DNA of 19,333 nucleotides from an uncultured Lachnospiraceae bacterium (GCA_937950565.1 CALFCS010000179.1:1-19333); one strand, 5' to 3'; shown: positions 6,051 through 15,172, counted from the first letter of the stretch. Program-made: numbers and translations. Notes: a model not told the origin generated them from the sequence alone.

Positions 6051-8798
6051 TTAAAAGTATCTACCGTTTTTCTTCTTTCTTACAGCTTCTATCGTTTGCA
6101 GCAGCATATCCACATCAATAGGTTTGGCAATGTGAGCATCCATGCCGTTTCTGAGGGCATTCTCCCGATCCTCTTCAAAGGCATTGGCAGTCATGGCAAG
6201 AATCGGAACTGCAGACAACTCTGGGTCCTCCAGACTGCGAATTGCCTTTGCTGCCTCATATCCATTCATCACCGGCATCTGAATATCCATGAGAACAAGC
6301 TCATAATATCCATGCGAAGACCGCTTCACCATATCTACTGCAACCTGTCCATTCTCCGCCGATTCCGTCTCAAATCCGGCGTCCTCCAGAATTGTCTCGG
6401 CAATTTCTCTGTTCAATTCGTTATCCTCTACCAACAGAATCCTGCCTGTATGAGGCTCACTCCCCCTCTGTTTCTCCACATTTTCCTGACAGGGTACATC
6501 CCCCTTCTTTTCCACACGGAAGGTAAGGAATATCTGCACCTTCGTTCCCTGGCCCGGCTCGCTTTCCACCTCTATCTTTCCATTCATCATTTCCACAAGG
6601 CTTTTAGTCAGGGCCAGTCCCAATCCGGTTCCCCCGATTCCGCTGATTGTAGTATTCTTTTCCCTTTCAAAGAGATCAAATACATGTGACAGGAACTCGG
6701 AACTCATACCAATCCCATTATCCTGGACACAGAATTCATAATTCACAAATCCTGGTGCGGCTCCTCTTTTCTGCACAATATCCACATCAATCCTGCCTCC
6801 CGGATTCGTATATTTCAAAGAATTTTCAACCACATTCAAGAGAATCTCGCACAGTCTCATTCTGTCACAATAAATCCTCGTATTTTCCGTCTCTGTCAGA
6901 TGTATCCTAAGCTGGAGAAGCTTCTTATCCGCCTCAATCTGCATCATATCATTTAAATCTTTAAGAATCTCCGGCAGGCTGCAAAGCGTCTCCTCCAGGC
7001 ACATATTCCCACTCTCTATCTGGCTCATATCCAGTACATTATTTAACAGGCTCAACAGATAATTTCCGGAAACCTGAATTTTTTCAAGATACTCCTTTAC
7101 CCTGTCCCGGTCATCCAGATGAGCTGACAACAAGTTCGTAAATCCCATAATTGCGTTCATCGGAGTCCGGATATCGTGTGACATGTTCGAGAGAAAGATT
7201 CCCTTTGCCCGGTTCGCCCGATTTGCCTGTACCAGCGCATCTTCCAGCAACTTTTTCTGCTCCATCTCACGGCGTGTCTGCTCATCCACACTTCGAAAAC
7301 CAGTAATGATTCGTTTTTCTTCCTGCCATGATCCGGTACGCACGACTTTCATCTCATAGTAATTGATATCTTCTCCACAAATTGCCCGGTAATTTACACA
7401 AAATAATTTTTTTTCGGACAGTTCTTTTTTTATTCTCTCAGAACAGAGCGTTTCCCGCAAAATGTCTCTGTCTTCCTCCACCACGTACCGGCTGATATAT
7501 TTTTCCATGCAGTCATCGAAAATCAAATTACCTGAAAATGTCTCTGCAAAACTCTTGCTGTCCTCCTTTACCCGCAGCAGCATTCCAATTTTCTTGTCAA
7601 GATTAAAATAGCAGACCAGATTATAATCTACACTCAGCGCCCGCATCAGTTCCATCTGTCGATGCCTTTTTTCCTTTTCTTCCTGTTTCTGAGTAGTACA
7701 GTCCAGAAGGAATCTCTGATAATACAACTCGCCATTTTCCCTGAGCAGCTTCACATTTCCCATAAGATGGAGAATTTTCCCGTTCCGGTGCTTTGCCCTG
7801 TACTCGACACTGACACTGTCTCCCTCATGCTCCAGACTTTGGATGCACTCCCGTAATCTGGATTTATCCTCCTCCACTACAGACCTGGCCACCATTTGAA
7901 AACCATCCTCTTCCATCTCTTCCTGCGTCTCATAACCCAGAAGCCGCAAGGCAGCCTGATTCACACGGATAATATGGCTGCCATCCAGAGAATGGCAGAG
8001 GACTCCACAATCAATATAAGAAAATATCGTTTCCAGCGTCCGGTTCTTTTTTACAAGTTCCTGCTCGTAGGCTCTCTCCTGGGTAATGTCAATCCCAATC
8101 CCAACTGTCCCCATAACGCTTCCGTCCAAATCATACAGCGGAGACTTATAAGTGGTAAGTATCTTCATGCATTCCCCTGTTTTTACCAGCTCCTCCGATA
8201 TACAGGTCCGTTTCTTCTCGAACACCTCCCTGTCCGATTCCGCACAGTCATGTCCTTCGTTTCCCGGGTCATCCGGATCCACATCCCAGATAAAATAATG
8301 ATCCCGGCCTTCTACCAGCTTTTTGGGCTTATTCACAGTTCTGCAGAAGCTGTCATTCACCTTATGATGAATCCCATCCTTATCCTTAAACCAGATGAGA
8401 TTCGGCACCCCGTTAATTGCCGCCTCAAAAAACTGGTTTGTCTTCCATTCCTCTGCAGCCTTTTTGCGCGCCCGCTGCCATTTCCGTATACGAAACCTTA
8501 ACTCCTCCTCCGGCATAGGCAATGTCCACAGATCAGAAACATCCGGCAGATATTCAAGAATCTCCCGTTTCTGCTCCTGCCACGCAAGAACGATTAGTTC
8601 CGTTCCTTCCGCAAGTCCGGATATTACCTCCTTCAACATATTCCCGGCGTCTGCCCCCTGCAAATTTACAAAAACCACATCCGCTCTGCCCTCCTGGAAA
8701 ATATGCGTAAACTGTTCCATTGGAGGAAGCTCTCTGATAATCTCAAAAGCTCTGCACGGCTGTCCTGTTAAATGAATATGAAGTTGGCAGTGATACAT
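6051..8798 (-). CDS. PAS-rich hybrid sensor histidine kinase with C-terminal receiver
   Basis: A 915-aa cytoplasmic hybrid kinase with no transmembrane segment. In order: a receiver-like N-terminal region lacking the phospho-acceptor pattern (about 1-108); three PAS-type sensor domains (about 120-240, 250-370, 385-510; the first contains PNLIWFKDKDG and GIGIDITQ); a coiled linker; a HisKA dimerisation/phosphoacceptor domain (SNMSHDIRTPMNAI, His541); a HATPase domain (N-box VVENSLKYT, DNGIGM at 693-698, GIGGTGLGLAL); and a receiver (EDN 791-793, Asp838 in LMDIQMPVMNGYEAA, Thr870, Lys892). No separate output regulator lies next to it. It sits 39 bp after the GT4 gene with no terminator between, so it is co-transcribed with the glycan genes and may sense or control that pathway. 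Ribosome binding site GGGGGGATA. Confidence 0.93.
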   Translation of the reverse strand: MYHCQLHIHLTGQPCRAFEIIRELPPMEQFTHIFQEGRADVVFVNLQGADAGNMLKEVISGLAEGTELIVLAWQEQKREILEYLPDVSDLWTLPMPEEELRFRIRKWQRARKKAAEEWKTNQFFEAAINGVPNLIWFKDKDGIHHKVNDSFCRTVNKPKKLVEGRDHYFIWDVDPDDPGNEGHDCAESDREVFEKKRTCISEELVKTGECMKILTTYKSPLYDLDGSVMGTVGIGIDITQERAYEQELVKKNRTLETIFSYIDCGVLCHSLDGSHIIRVNQAALRLLGYETQEEMEEDGFQMVARSVVEEDKSRLRECIQSLEHEGDSVSVEYRAKHRNGKILHLMGNVKLLRENGELYYQRFLLDCTTQKQEEKEKRHRQMELMRALSVDYNLVCYFNLDKKIGMLLRVKEDSKSFAETFSGNLIFDDCMEKYISRYVVEEDRDILRETLCSERIKKELSEKKLFCVNYRAICGEDINYYEMKVVRTGSWQEEKRIITGFRSVDEQTRREMEQKKLLEDALVQANRANRAKGIFLSNMSHDIRTPMNAIMGFTNLLSAHLDDRDRVKEYLEKIQVSGNYLLSLLNNVLDMSQIESGNMCLEETLCSLPEILKDLNDMMQIEADKKLLQLRIHLTETENTRIYCDRMRLCEILLNVVENSLKYTNPGGRIDVDIVQKRGAAPGFVNYEFCVQDNGIGMSSEFLSHVFDLFEREKNTTISGIGGTGLGLALTKSLVEMMNGKIEVESEPGQGTKVQIFLTFRVEKKGDVPCQENVEKQRGSEPHTGRILLVEDNELNREIAETILEDAGFETESAENGQVAVDMVKRSSHGYYELVLMDIQMPVMNGYEAAKAIRSLEDPELSAVPILAMTANAFEEDRENALRNGMDAHIAKPIDVDMLLQTIEAVRKKKNGRYF

Positions 8799-8837
8799 CT
8801 TATATCCCCCCGTTTCCTTTCCTTTATTCTGATTCTA

Positions 8838-10055
8838 TTATGCCAATGAAGTCAACATTTCCAGCTGCCCTTCATCGGAAAATACCTTCTTTGATGCCTC
8901 TCTGGCATAACGCCCGCACTCTTCCGGATGCTCCATCATCCAGATAATATGAGCACAGATATCTTCCGGATGAAACGGGCAGATTCTTCCTTCAACTCCG
9001 TCTGTGAGCTGTTCCCGGTTTCCGCTGCAGTCTGAAACGAGAATCGCACATCCAAGGGTCTGTGCTTCCTGCACAGCAATGCTTTTTCCCTCATAACGGG
9101 TGGCATGGACATACAAATCCGTCTGGGCAAAATAAGGATATGGATTATCTACAGCCCCAAGAAGGATAAAATCTTCCACAAGCCCCAGGCTCTTTATGTA
9201 CTTTTGGAGCTTCTCCCTCTGGTCACCCTCTCCCAGCACATACCACCGGGCCTTCTTTCCGCTCTCCTTCAGCAGCTTCATTGCTTTCACCGAAATCTCC
9301 AAAGCCTTCTGTTTTGTCAATCTTCCTACCGTAAGAATGCGAAACCCTTCATAATCATCCGTAAAACCAGTTCCGGCAAGAGCTTTTGTACGAATTGCAT
9401 CCTGATCAATCATATTGTGAAAGACAAAGGTTTTGGCTGCCATTTCCGGATAAACCGCAGTAAAACAGTCCATCACTTCATCCGATACTGTAAAAATCTG
9501 CTGATAAGCTTCATAACAGTCCAAATCAAGCTGCCTGCTATAGTTTGCCATACGATAGTCAATATGGACAAACGCCGCTTTTTTCTTCGCCTTTACATGA
9601 TCTGCAACATAATAGGTAGCACCGCCCTCCAGAAAGGCGACCGCCACATCAAACTGTGTTTTACTTACAGGCGCAGCATCTGACCAGACTCTCCACACCA
9701 GCTTATCCGGCGCAACCCGCTTATTTTTCAACATATACATTAGATTTTTAAACAGATAGCCGCTTAATTTTAATCCTGTTCCATGCTTTACAAGACAGCC
9801 AAATGTTCTCCATAAAAGCCTGCGTTTTCCTCTGCCATCCAAAACCGAAGAATTGTCATACTGTAAATTTAACAGATGCACATAATCCGGCAGCTCCTCA
9901 ATCATCTCTCCCTGCCCGGTCAGTACAAACAATGAAATATCATATTTGTCCGGATTCAAACGCCTCAAAAGTTCCAGCAAAGCGATTTCTGCTCCCGCAC
10001 GGCTAAAGGTATTAATGACAAATAATATTTTTTTCTTCATCTTTTCCAGCCTCAT
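8838..10055 (-). CDS. GT4-family (group 1) glycosyltransferase
   Basis: A 405-aa GT-B glycosyltransferase. The N-terminal Rossmann half starts KKKILFVINTFSRAGAEIAL, where the Gly-Ala-Glu loop is typical of GT4. The C-terminal nucleotide-sugar domain has VGRLTKQK (about 243-250), WYVLGEGDQREKL, and the E-x7-E motif EGKSIAVQE (Glu322 and Glu330). It should transfer a sugar from a nucleotide donor to a lipid- or protein-linked acceptor on the cytoplasmic face. The first ATG (10055) has little ribosome binding sequence; the ATG at 10040 (MKKKIL), with GAGG upstream, is a good alternative and better matches the family start. It follows the flippase gene by 16 bp in the same operon. Confidence 0.92.
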   Translation of the reverse strand: MRLEKMKKKILFVINTFSRAGAEIALLELLRRLNPDKYDISLFVLTGQGEMIEELPDYVHLLNLQYDNSSVLDGRGKRRLLWRTFGCLVKHGTGLKLSGYLFKNLMYMLKNKRVAPDKLVWRVWSDAAPVSKTQFDVAVAFLEGGATYYVADHVKAKKKAAFVHIDYRMANYSRQLDLDCYEAYQQIFTVSDEVMDCFTAVYPEMAAKTFVFHNMIDQDAIRTKALAGTGFTDDYEGFRILTVGRLTKQKALEISVKAMKLLKESGKKARWYVLGEGDQREKLQKYIKSLGLVEDFILLGAVDNPYPYFAQTDLYVHATRYEGKSIAVQEAQTLGCAILVSDCSGNREQLTDGVEGRICPFHPEDICAHIIWMMEHPEECGRYAREASKKVFSDEGQLEMLTSLA

Positions 10056-10071
10056 TTTCTCAGAGAAAGCT

Positions 10072-11619
10072 TTAAAGCCTTCTCCGTCTTATTCCTGTTC
10101 CTAAAATATTAAGTATAAATTCTACAGCATCCCGGTATTCTTCCCTCCGGTGAAACACAAGCCAGAACAGTCCCGGGGGCAGACACAAACATAGAAGAAT
10201 CCGACAAATCCACTGTGCCGCCTCTCCAGCCGGAACCAGCCAGTGAAAAATCCCATAGCTGATAAAACAAGCAAAAAAAGTAACGATTCCAAACCAGAGC
10301 AGGCTCTTAAGATATTTCATATAGCTTTGATCCAGGAAATAACACCGGTAAAGGATATGTGCTCCCCATCCTGCATTAATAAAAACAAGACAAAAAATAG
10401 TCGCATATATGACTCCCGTCACGCCACACACCCTTACAAGCAGTATGTTTAACAACAGATTCACTGCAGATTCTACCACCGGACGAAGCTTGTCCTGCCA
10501 CCACAATCCTGCGGCCTGACGGTACGTATAGCACAGATCTCCCATCTTCCATGTAAAAAAATACAGACAGAACAATACCATAATACGGTCGTCAAAAAGA
10601 TATGCTTCTCCCACCCACAGCTTCATAAATGGCTGATACAGGCAAAAATAACATACGGTCAACCATCCAATCAGCCACAGATAAATAAAGTGAAACTTCT
10701 CAAAATCCCGGTGATTCTTCTGAACACTTTCCTTCACAATAGAATTTCCGATACCCGCTGTAATCCCCGTAGTTATAGCCCCCAGAAAATAGGTGGATGC
10801 ATTAATCAGGTAGAAATAATTATTAAACTTCGCAAGCACCGTAAGACCTAAAGCAGATGAAATAATAATAGAATCAAAGGAATTACGGCATACATCATTA
10901 ATCTTATAAAACAACAATCCGGTCACACGCTTCATAATATCCCTTTTGATTGTACGGTCCAGAGCTCCGTCGCATACATATTCCGGATATAGCCGTTTTG
11001 TTGCTACATAAACAGCCAGATTTCTTACAACTGTAAATATAGGAATCAGGATGCAATACATATAATAGCTCTTCATCACTACAAGCAGAAGTATCTGAAG
11101 GATGCTTCTGAAAATAGTGATTCCTGTACTAATAAAACTAAGAATATCCGATCTCTGGTCCGCTGTCAGCAATGCTTCCCTGTAGCCAAACATAAAATAA
11201 CTGAATGCAACATTAGCCAGATTCACCAGATACAGCACATAAATGCTCACATCCGCCGGCACCTCTCCTTTAATCATCATCGGCAAAAACGGGGTCACCA
11301 TAAGTCCCGCCACACTCACCACCACACCGATAATGCGGTATATTCTGCGGTACAGCTTCAATAAAGCACAGACAGTCTCCACATCTCCCTTAGCAATCGG
11401 TTCATACATGCTAAATGTCACCGCATATCCAAAGCCTAACTCGGCAAGACCCAGCACCTGCAAAATAGATGCATACAGAGAATTTAACCCAAGATACAGC
11501 GAACCAAGGGTATACACGATCACTGTCCTTGTAATAAACATAAACGCAAAGAGAACAACCTGGTATATCAGCCCGCCTGCGATATTGCGCTTTGCACGTT
11601 CTGTTCTGGAAGATTTCAT
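10072..11619 (-). CDS. Polysaccharide/oligosaccharide flippase (Wzx/MATE-like)
   Basis: An integral membrane protein of about 515 aa with roughly 12-14 hydrophobic segments. The start MKSSRTERAKRNIAGGLIYQ, then the FMFITRTVIVYTLGSLYLGL and LGLAELGFGYAVTFSMYEPI segments, are characteristic of the Wzx/RfbX branch of the MOP superfamily that flips undecaprenyl-linked glycans. A longer frame begins at 11670, but the ATG at 11619 is preceded by GGAGG and overlaps the upstream stop (ATGA), so it is the likely start. Its place among glycosyltransferases supports export of a lipid-linked oligosaccharide. No Wzy polymerase and no initiating phosphoglycosyltransferase are visible in the window, so these would have to lie elsewhere, or the product may be a short oligosaccharide. 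Confidence 0.9.
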   Translation of the reverse strand: MKSSRTERAKRNIAGGLIYQVVLFAFMFITRTVIVYTLGSLYLGLNSLYASILQVLGLAELGFGYAVTFSMYEPIAKGDVETVCALLKLYRRIYRIIGVVVSVAGLMVTPFLPMMIKGEVPADVSIYVLYLVNLANVAFSYFMFGYREALLTADQRSDILSFISTGITIFRSILQILLLVVMKSYYMYCILIPIFTVVRNLAVYVATKRLYPEYVCDGALDRTIKRDIMKRVTGLLFYKINDVCRNSFDSIIISSALGLTVLAKFNNYFYLINASTYFLGAITTGITAGIGNSIVKESVQKNHRDFEKFHFIYLWLIGWLTVCYFCLYQPFMKLWVGEAYLFDDRIMVLFCLYFFTWKMGDLCYTYRQAAGLWWQDKLRPVVESAVNLLLNILLVRVCGVTGVIYATIFCLVFINAGWGAHILYRCYFLDQSYMKYLKSLLWFGIVTFFACFISYGIFHWLVPAGEAAQWICRILLCLCLPPGLFWLVFHRREEYRDAVEFILNILGTGIRRRRL

Positions 11620-12578
11620 AGGGCCTCCTCCCCCTGCTTCAGAGAATCCCGGGAAAAGCCCTTCTTCCAATGCTCGTAACTATGCGCTTCTATAACCTCC
11701 TCCGGATATGGAAGAAATGGTTTTCCCAAAAATTCCCGGATATCCTCACAGGTCACGCTGCTTATATCCCGTGGGAGCAAAAATATATTATTTTCACAGT
11801 AAAAATCATACTTTACAATGTCCGGATTATTTGTTATCAGCTTTTTCGAAAAAAATACGGCTTCCAGCGTTCTCATAGTGATAGCGCTCTGTCCTTCCTG
11901 AATAATTTCCAGAAGAATACCGCTTTTTTTCATCTCCTTTAAGTATTCGGAGTATCCCATCGGACGTTCAATTATAGTCAAATTACTCTCAGACAAATCT
12001 GTTTTGTTCTTCTTTCCCTTTAAAATACGTATATCACATATGGCTCCACTGCTCTTCATCAGACTTCCAATCGCTGATAAATATTCTTCGCGCCCTTTAC
12101 CAGTACCCACAAAGAAAAGCCTGTTACGCTCTCCCGCAGGCTGTCTGCCTACCTTGGGATAAAAGATATGATTGTATTTAAATCCATAAGTCTTGCAGTC
12201 CCTTGGATCAGTAGAATAAATATGGTCTTTAAACTGAAAATTTTTATAATTACAATGAACTTTATCTATCTTATTCCAGCAAAAAAGGTAAACCTCACAG
12301 TCGGGATTTATTTTTTTTATGTAAGTTTCCATACCTGTCTGGTACCCATAATCAAAAATAACTACCATCTCTGCCTTTTTTATCTTCTGCTTCCATTTGC
12401 CCCAGAATACCGCACAAAGAGGGCTTCCAACCAGATAAAGAGCCTTGTAGGCCAGATACCATAAACCCTTGCGCTCAGAGCAGAAAGGTGCAAATACCCT
12501 GTCTTTATAATAAGGGAAAAAATACAGCGACGGTTTTTCATAAATCATAACAATCGATTCATCTTTCCTGGCACTCAT
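11616..12578 (-). CDS. Probable glycosyltransferase-like glycan biosynthesis protein
   Basis: A 320-aa soluble protein. It lacks a DxD of the GT2 type, but its layout suggests a GT-B-like fold: MVVIFDYGYQ early on, a central NRLFFVGTGKGREEYL resembling the nucleotide-sugar domain entry of GT4-like proteins, and a late SAITMRTLEAVFFSKKLITN followed by NPDIVKYDFYCENNIFLL. That late region resembles CgeB/WbbB-like lipopolysaccharide biosynthesis proteins, where the Glu of TLEA lies in the donor site. The catalytic assignment is an inference. It overlaps both neighbours by 4 bp (ATGA), a tightly coupled position between a GT2 enzyme and the flippase. Confidence 0.75.
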   Translation of the reverse strand: MSARKDESIVMIYEKPSLYFFPYYKDRVFAPFCSERKGLWYLAYKALYLVGSPLCAVFWGKWKQKIKKAEMVVIFDYGYQTGMETYIKKINPDCEVYLFCWNKIDKVHCNYKNFQFKDHIYSTDPRDCKTYGFKYNHIFYPKVGRQPAGERNRLFFVGTGKGREEYLSAIGSLMKSSGAICDIRILKGKKNKTDLSESNLTIIERPMGYSEYLKEMKKSGILLEIIQEGQSAITMRTLEAVFFSKKLITNNPDIVKYDFYCENNIFLLPRDISSVTCEDIREFLGKPFLPYPEEVIEAHSYEHWKKGFSRDSLKQGEEAL

Positions 12579-13675
12579 CTTTCTCCTCCTCTATCTCCTT
12601 TCCTCTCACTCCGGTATCTGGCATCCGTAATCCTGCGGTCAACTCCAATCCTCCTGATGGCTGCGATGGAAACAGCAAACATCCGGTATCCATGCAGAGA
12701 AAAGAGCAGCGCCGCCAGCCGGATAACAATCTTCCAGGAAACCGGAGCAATCTGGTTCACCCAGCGTCCGCGGGACAATCCTGCCATCGCTTTTTTCACC
12801 AGCGGATTTTTTCCATAAATCTTAAGCTTTTCTACCGCATGCGAAATTCCATGTTCTCCATGGGAAAGCTCCTGCTTTACCAGAAAAAAGCTTCCGAAAA
12901 ACAGATGGAAGGCAACCAGATCCCCATAAGACTTCCGGATCTGACGTTCCTTCAAAAACTTTACAAAATCCTGTGCAATCGATGTCCACACCGGAATAAA
13001 ATTTTCCTTGTAGCGTCCGGTTACAGAAGCTTCATTATTCCGATACAAATACACACTTTTATCAATAAATCCATACACCGGTTCACAGGCATAGCAGGCA
13101 ATATTATGAGCTTTATCCTGTGTAAATGGATACGCACCACACCACAGCTCGTTCTCAATCAAAAATGCCCTGCGGTAAAGCTTCCCCCAGGCATAACTCA
13201 AGTGCCCGTACATATAAAATCCCTTAAACCGGAAATCAGCGCTCTGTGTATATGCTCCTGCCCGAAGATGGTGATGGTTCACCTCACTGTACCACCCGTC
13301 ATGAAACCTGCGGTAACAGCCCTGTACAATATCTGCATGAGTTTTCTGCGCCTCATCCACCAGACATGCTGCCGCCTGACTGCCATCCAGACAGTCGTCG
13401 GAATCTACAAAAAGAACATATTCGCCTTCCGCCGCTGCAAGTCCGGTATTTCTGGCAATTCCAAGTCCCTGATTTTCCTGATGAATCACCCGGATATGGT
13501 CATGGCTTTCTGCTAACCTGTCACAAAGCTTCGGGCATGCATCCGGCGAACCATCGTCCACCAGGATGATTTCAAGCTCCGGATAATCCTGCCGGAGAAT
13601 ACTGTCCACACATACCTGTAAATACTCCTCTGTCTTGTAGACAGGGACTATCACACTGACCAACGGTTTACACAT
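12575..13675 (-). CDS. GT2-family glycosyltransferase
   Basis: A 366-aa protein with a GT-A GT2 domain: VSVIVPVYKTEEYLQVCVDS at the N-terminus, IILVDDGSPD for the nucleotide, NQGLGIARNTGL, and the metal-binding FVDSDDCLD (the DxD equivalent, near residue 91). The C-terminal third, about 110 residues including an amphipathic LAALLFSLHGYRMFAVSIAA stretch, may bind the membrane. It transfers a sugar from a nucleotide donor; donor and acceptor cannot be read from sequence. It overlaps the preceding GT2 gene by 8 bp and the next gene by 4 bp. The last 20 residues are unusually basic (RYRSERKGDRGGER), possibly a by-product of the overlapping ribosome binding site of the next gene. Confidence 0.93.
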   Translation of the reverse strand: MCKPLVSVIVPVYKTEEYLQVCVDSILRQDYPELEIILVDDGSPDACPKLCDRLAESHDHIRVIHQENQGLGIARNTGLAAAEGEYVLFVDSDDCLDGSQAAACLVDEAQKTHADIVQGCYRRFHDGWYSEVNHHHLRAGAYTQSADFRFKGFYMYGHLSYAWGKLYRRAFLIENELWCGAYPFTQDKAHNIACYACEPVYGFIDKSVYLYRNNEASVTGRYKENFIPVWTSIAQDFVKFLKERQIRKSYGDLVAFHLFFGSFFLVKQELSHGEHGISHAVEKLKIYGKNPLVKKAMAGLSRGRWVNQIAPVSWKIVIRLAALLFSLHGYRMFAVSIAAIRRIGVDRRITDARYRSERKGDRGGER

Positions 13676-14621
13676 GTCTTATCCCTCCATAAGAAACTGA
13701 CAAAATACACATCGCCAGCTTCATCCATAAATGACAATGCGGATTGGCCATTGCCATATTTTTCTGCCGCTTTATTTCACGATACAGCCATGCCGCCTTC
13801 TTCTTCTCTTCCAAGGACTTTCCCCGTTTCAACCGCAATTTAATGTAACAGTACAACAAAGCATTTATTACCCGGAATTGCGCATATGAAAGCAGCGCAG
13901 GCTCTGTCTGCTTTATATATTTAAGATTCTCCAGGGTATTATAATAAAAATCAAGGTTCTTGACAGAAAACGTAGACGTTGTAATACTATTCGGTCTACG
14001 CCGGTAAAAATAAGTATATTTATCCAGAAAAACAACTCTGCTGCATTTCTCATATACACGCAAAATAGCTATCTCATCTTCATTCGTTTTATGCTCCGGA
14101 AAACGAACATCCTGGAAAAGAGCGCGCTCAAATAAACGGTTACATGCGGAACTGCCTCTCAAAAGAGCATGCTTCATGGCCTCCCTGGAGTCATCACAGC
14201 GAACCTGGCATTTTTCACGCTTCTCATAACTAAGCTTTCCCTCTTTATCCATCACATGGGTAAAACGTCCCACAGAACACTGGGCATGGTACTTTTTCAA
14301 TCCCTGGTACAAAATCCGGAAGGCATTCTGAGACATCCAGTCATCACTGTCTACAAAACTTACATACTCCCCCGCAGCATATTCCAGACCTGAATTACGC
14401 GCGATGGAAAGTCCGCCATTTTCCTGGTGAACCACCTGAATCCTGGAATCTTTTTCTGCATATTCGTCACATATCTTCCCACTGTTATCCGTAGAGCCGT
14501 CATCAACAAGAATGATTTCCAAATTCTGGTAAGTCTGCCCCAAAAGGCTGTCCAGACATGTCGGAAGATATTTTTCCACATTATATACAGGTACAATCAC
14601 ACTGATCTTTTCTTTTTCCAT
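13668..14621 (-). CDS. GT2-family glycosyltransferase
   Basis: A 317-aa GT-A glycosyltransferase, paralogous to its downstream neighbour. Hallmarks are ISVIVPVYNVEKYLPTCLDS, IILVDDGSTDNSGKICDEYA, NGGLSIARNSGL and FVDSDDWM (DxD near residue 91), followed by HKTNEDEI, where the acidic pair lies in the usual position of the GT2 catalytic base, and YFYRRRPNSIT. Typical of exopolysaccharide or surface glycoconjugate synthesis. The ribosome binding site AGAGGAGCAG is good. It begins 41 bp after the S24/S26 protease gene, in the same operon. Confidence 0.94.
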   Translation of the reverse strand: MEKEKISVIVPVYNVEKYLPTCLDSLLGQTYQNLEIILVDDGSTDNSGKICDEYAEKDSRIQVVHQENGGLSIARNSGLEYAAGEYVSFVDSDDWMSQNAFRILYQGLKKYHAQCSVGRFTHVMDKEGKLSYEKREKCQVRCDDSREAMKHALLRGSSACNRLFERALFQDVRFPEHKTNEDEIAILRVYEKCSRVVFLDKYTYFYRRRPNSITTSTFSVKNLDFYYNTLENLKYIKQTEPALLSYAQFRVINALLYCYIKLRLKRGKSLEEKKKAAWLYREIKRQKNMAMANPHCHLWMKLAMCILSVSYGGIRHV

Positions 14622-14662
14622 TATCTGCTGCTCCTCTCTCTGTATATGCTATTTTAACGGCA

Positions 14663-15103
14663 TCATCCAAAATGTCGTCGGACTGCCGCTGAAAGTCTGA
14701 AAAAAAATGGGCGTACCGGAAATAAAACGAGCCACATTCCGGATAGTGCCCGGTATATCGGATTTCTCACAGAAATCTTCTTTCCGGCACGTACAAACGC
14801 TGTCAGCCGTCCGTGAATCTGTTCCGGACGCAGAGGGCCTTCCAACTCGCTCTGATTATCCCCTGTCATATAAAAACCATCCTGTGTAATCCGGTAAATC
14901 CGGTGAAGCACCAGAATTCCCCGGTTCCGCCGGTACAGCACTACATCTCCCCGCTTGAGCTCCGACGGTTTTGTCCCCTGTAGAATTGCGGCGTCACGCC
15001 CTGGGATAAACATCGGATACATACTATAGCCCTGGGGGTTAATCTGTACAGTCTTTCCCTGCGCCAGCAGCGTTTCGATATGTTTTTTTTGTTCAGCCAA
15101 CAC
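14663..15103 (-). CDS. S24/S26-family (signal-peptidase-like) serine protease
   Basis: A 146-aa compact protease. It shows the signal-peptidase core: catalytic Ser27 in GYSMYP, a KRGDVVLYR strand, His67 in LVLHRI where Lys would be in classical SPase I (a Ser/His arrangement as in SipW/ER-type enzymes), and a YMTGDNQ box. There is no N-terminal membrane anchor; a hydrophobic C-terminal stretch (MWLVLFPVRPFFF) may tether it. Neither start codon option is ATG: GTG at 15103, or TTG at 15100, which is better spaced from GGGAGG. It heads the glycan operon and is divergent from the PqqD-kinase gene through a shared promoter, so a role in trimming the leader-bearing exported proteins encoded nearby is plausible but unproven. 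Confidence 0.85.
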   Translation of the reverse strand: MLAEQKKHIETLLAQGKTVQINPQGYSMYPMFIPGRDAAILQGTKPSELKRGDVVLYRRNRGILVLHRIYRITQDGFYMTGDNQSELEGPLRPEQIHGRLTAFVRAGKKISVRNPIYRALSGMWLVLFPVRPFFFRLSAAVRRHFG

Positions 15104-15139
15104 TGCACCTCCCGCATCAACGATGGAATCTTAAAAATC

Positions 15140-15172
15140 AGTATAGCATTTTTCTATTCCAAATGCTATACT
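15140..15172. promoter_or_regulatory. Symmetric divergent promoter (inverted repeat with extended -10 boxes)
   Basis: AGTATAGCATTT (15140-15151) and AAATGCTATACT (15161-15172) are perfect inverted repeats 9 bp apart. Each arm ends, facing outward, in TGCTATACT, an extended -10 hexamer: rightward toward the PqqD-kinase gene and leftward toward the protease/glycan operon. Neither has a consensus -35 (TAGCAT at the expected place), and the two promoters overlap. This suggests coordinated or activator-dependent divergent transcription, or an operator embedded in both promoters. Confidence 0.65.

Noticed and set aside
6096..6689. 197-codon plus-strand open frame (and the similar one at 7896-8501)
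   Set aside because: Both are antisense to the histidine kinase, whose catalytic motifs fix the coding strand.
12692..13516. 274-codon plus-strand open frame
   Set aside because: It lies wholly antisense to the well-supported GT2 gene, has no ribosome binding site that I can see, and its translation lacks any domain pattern.
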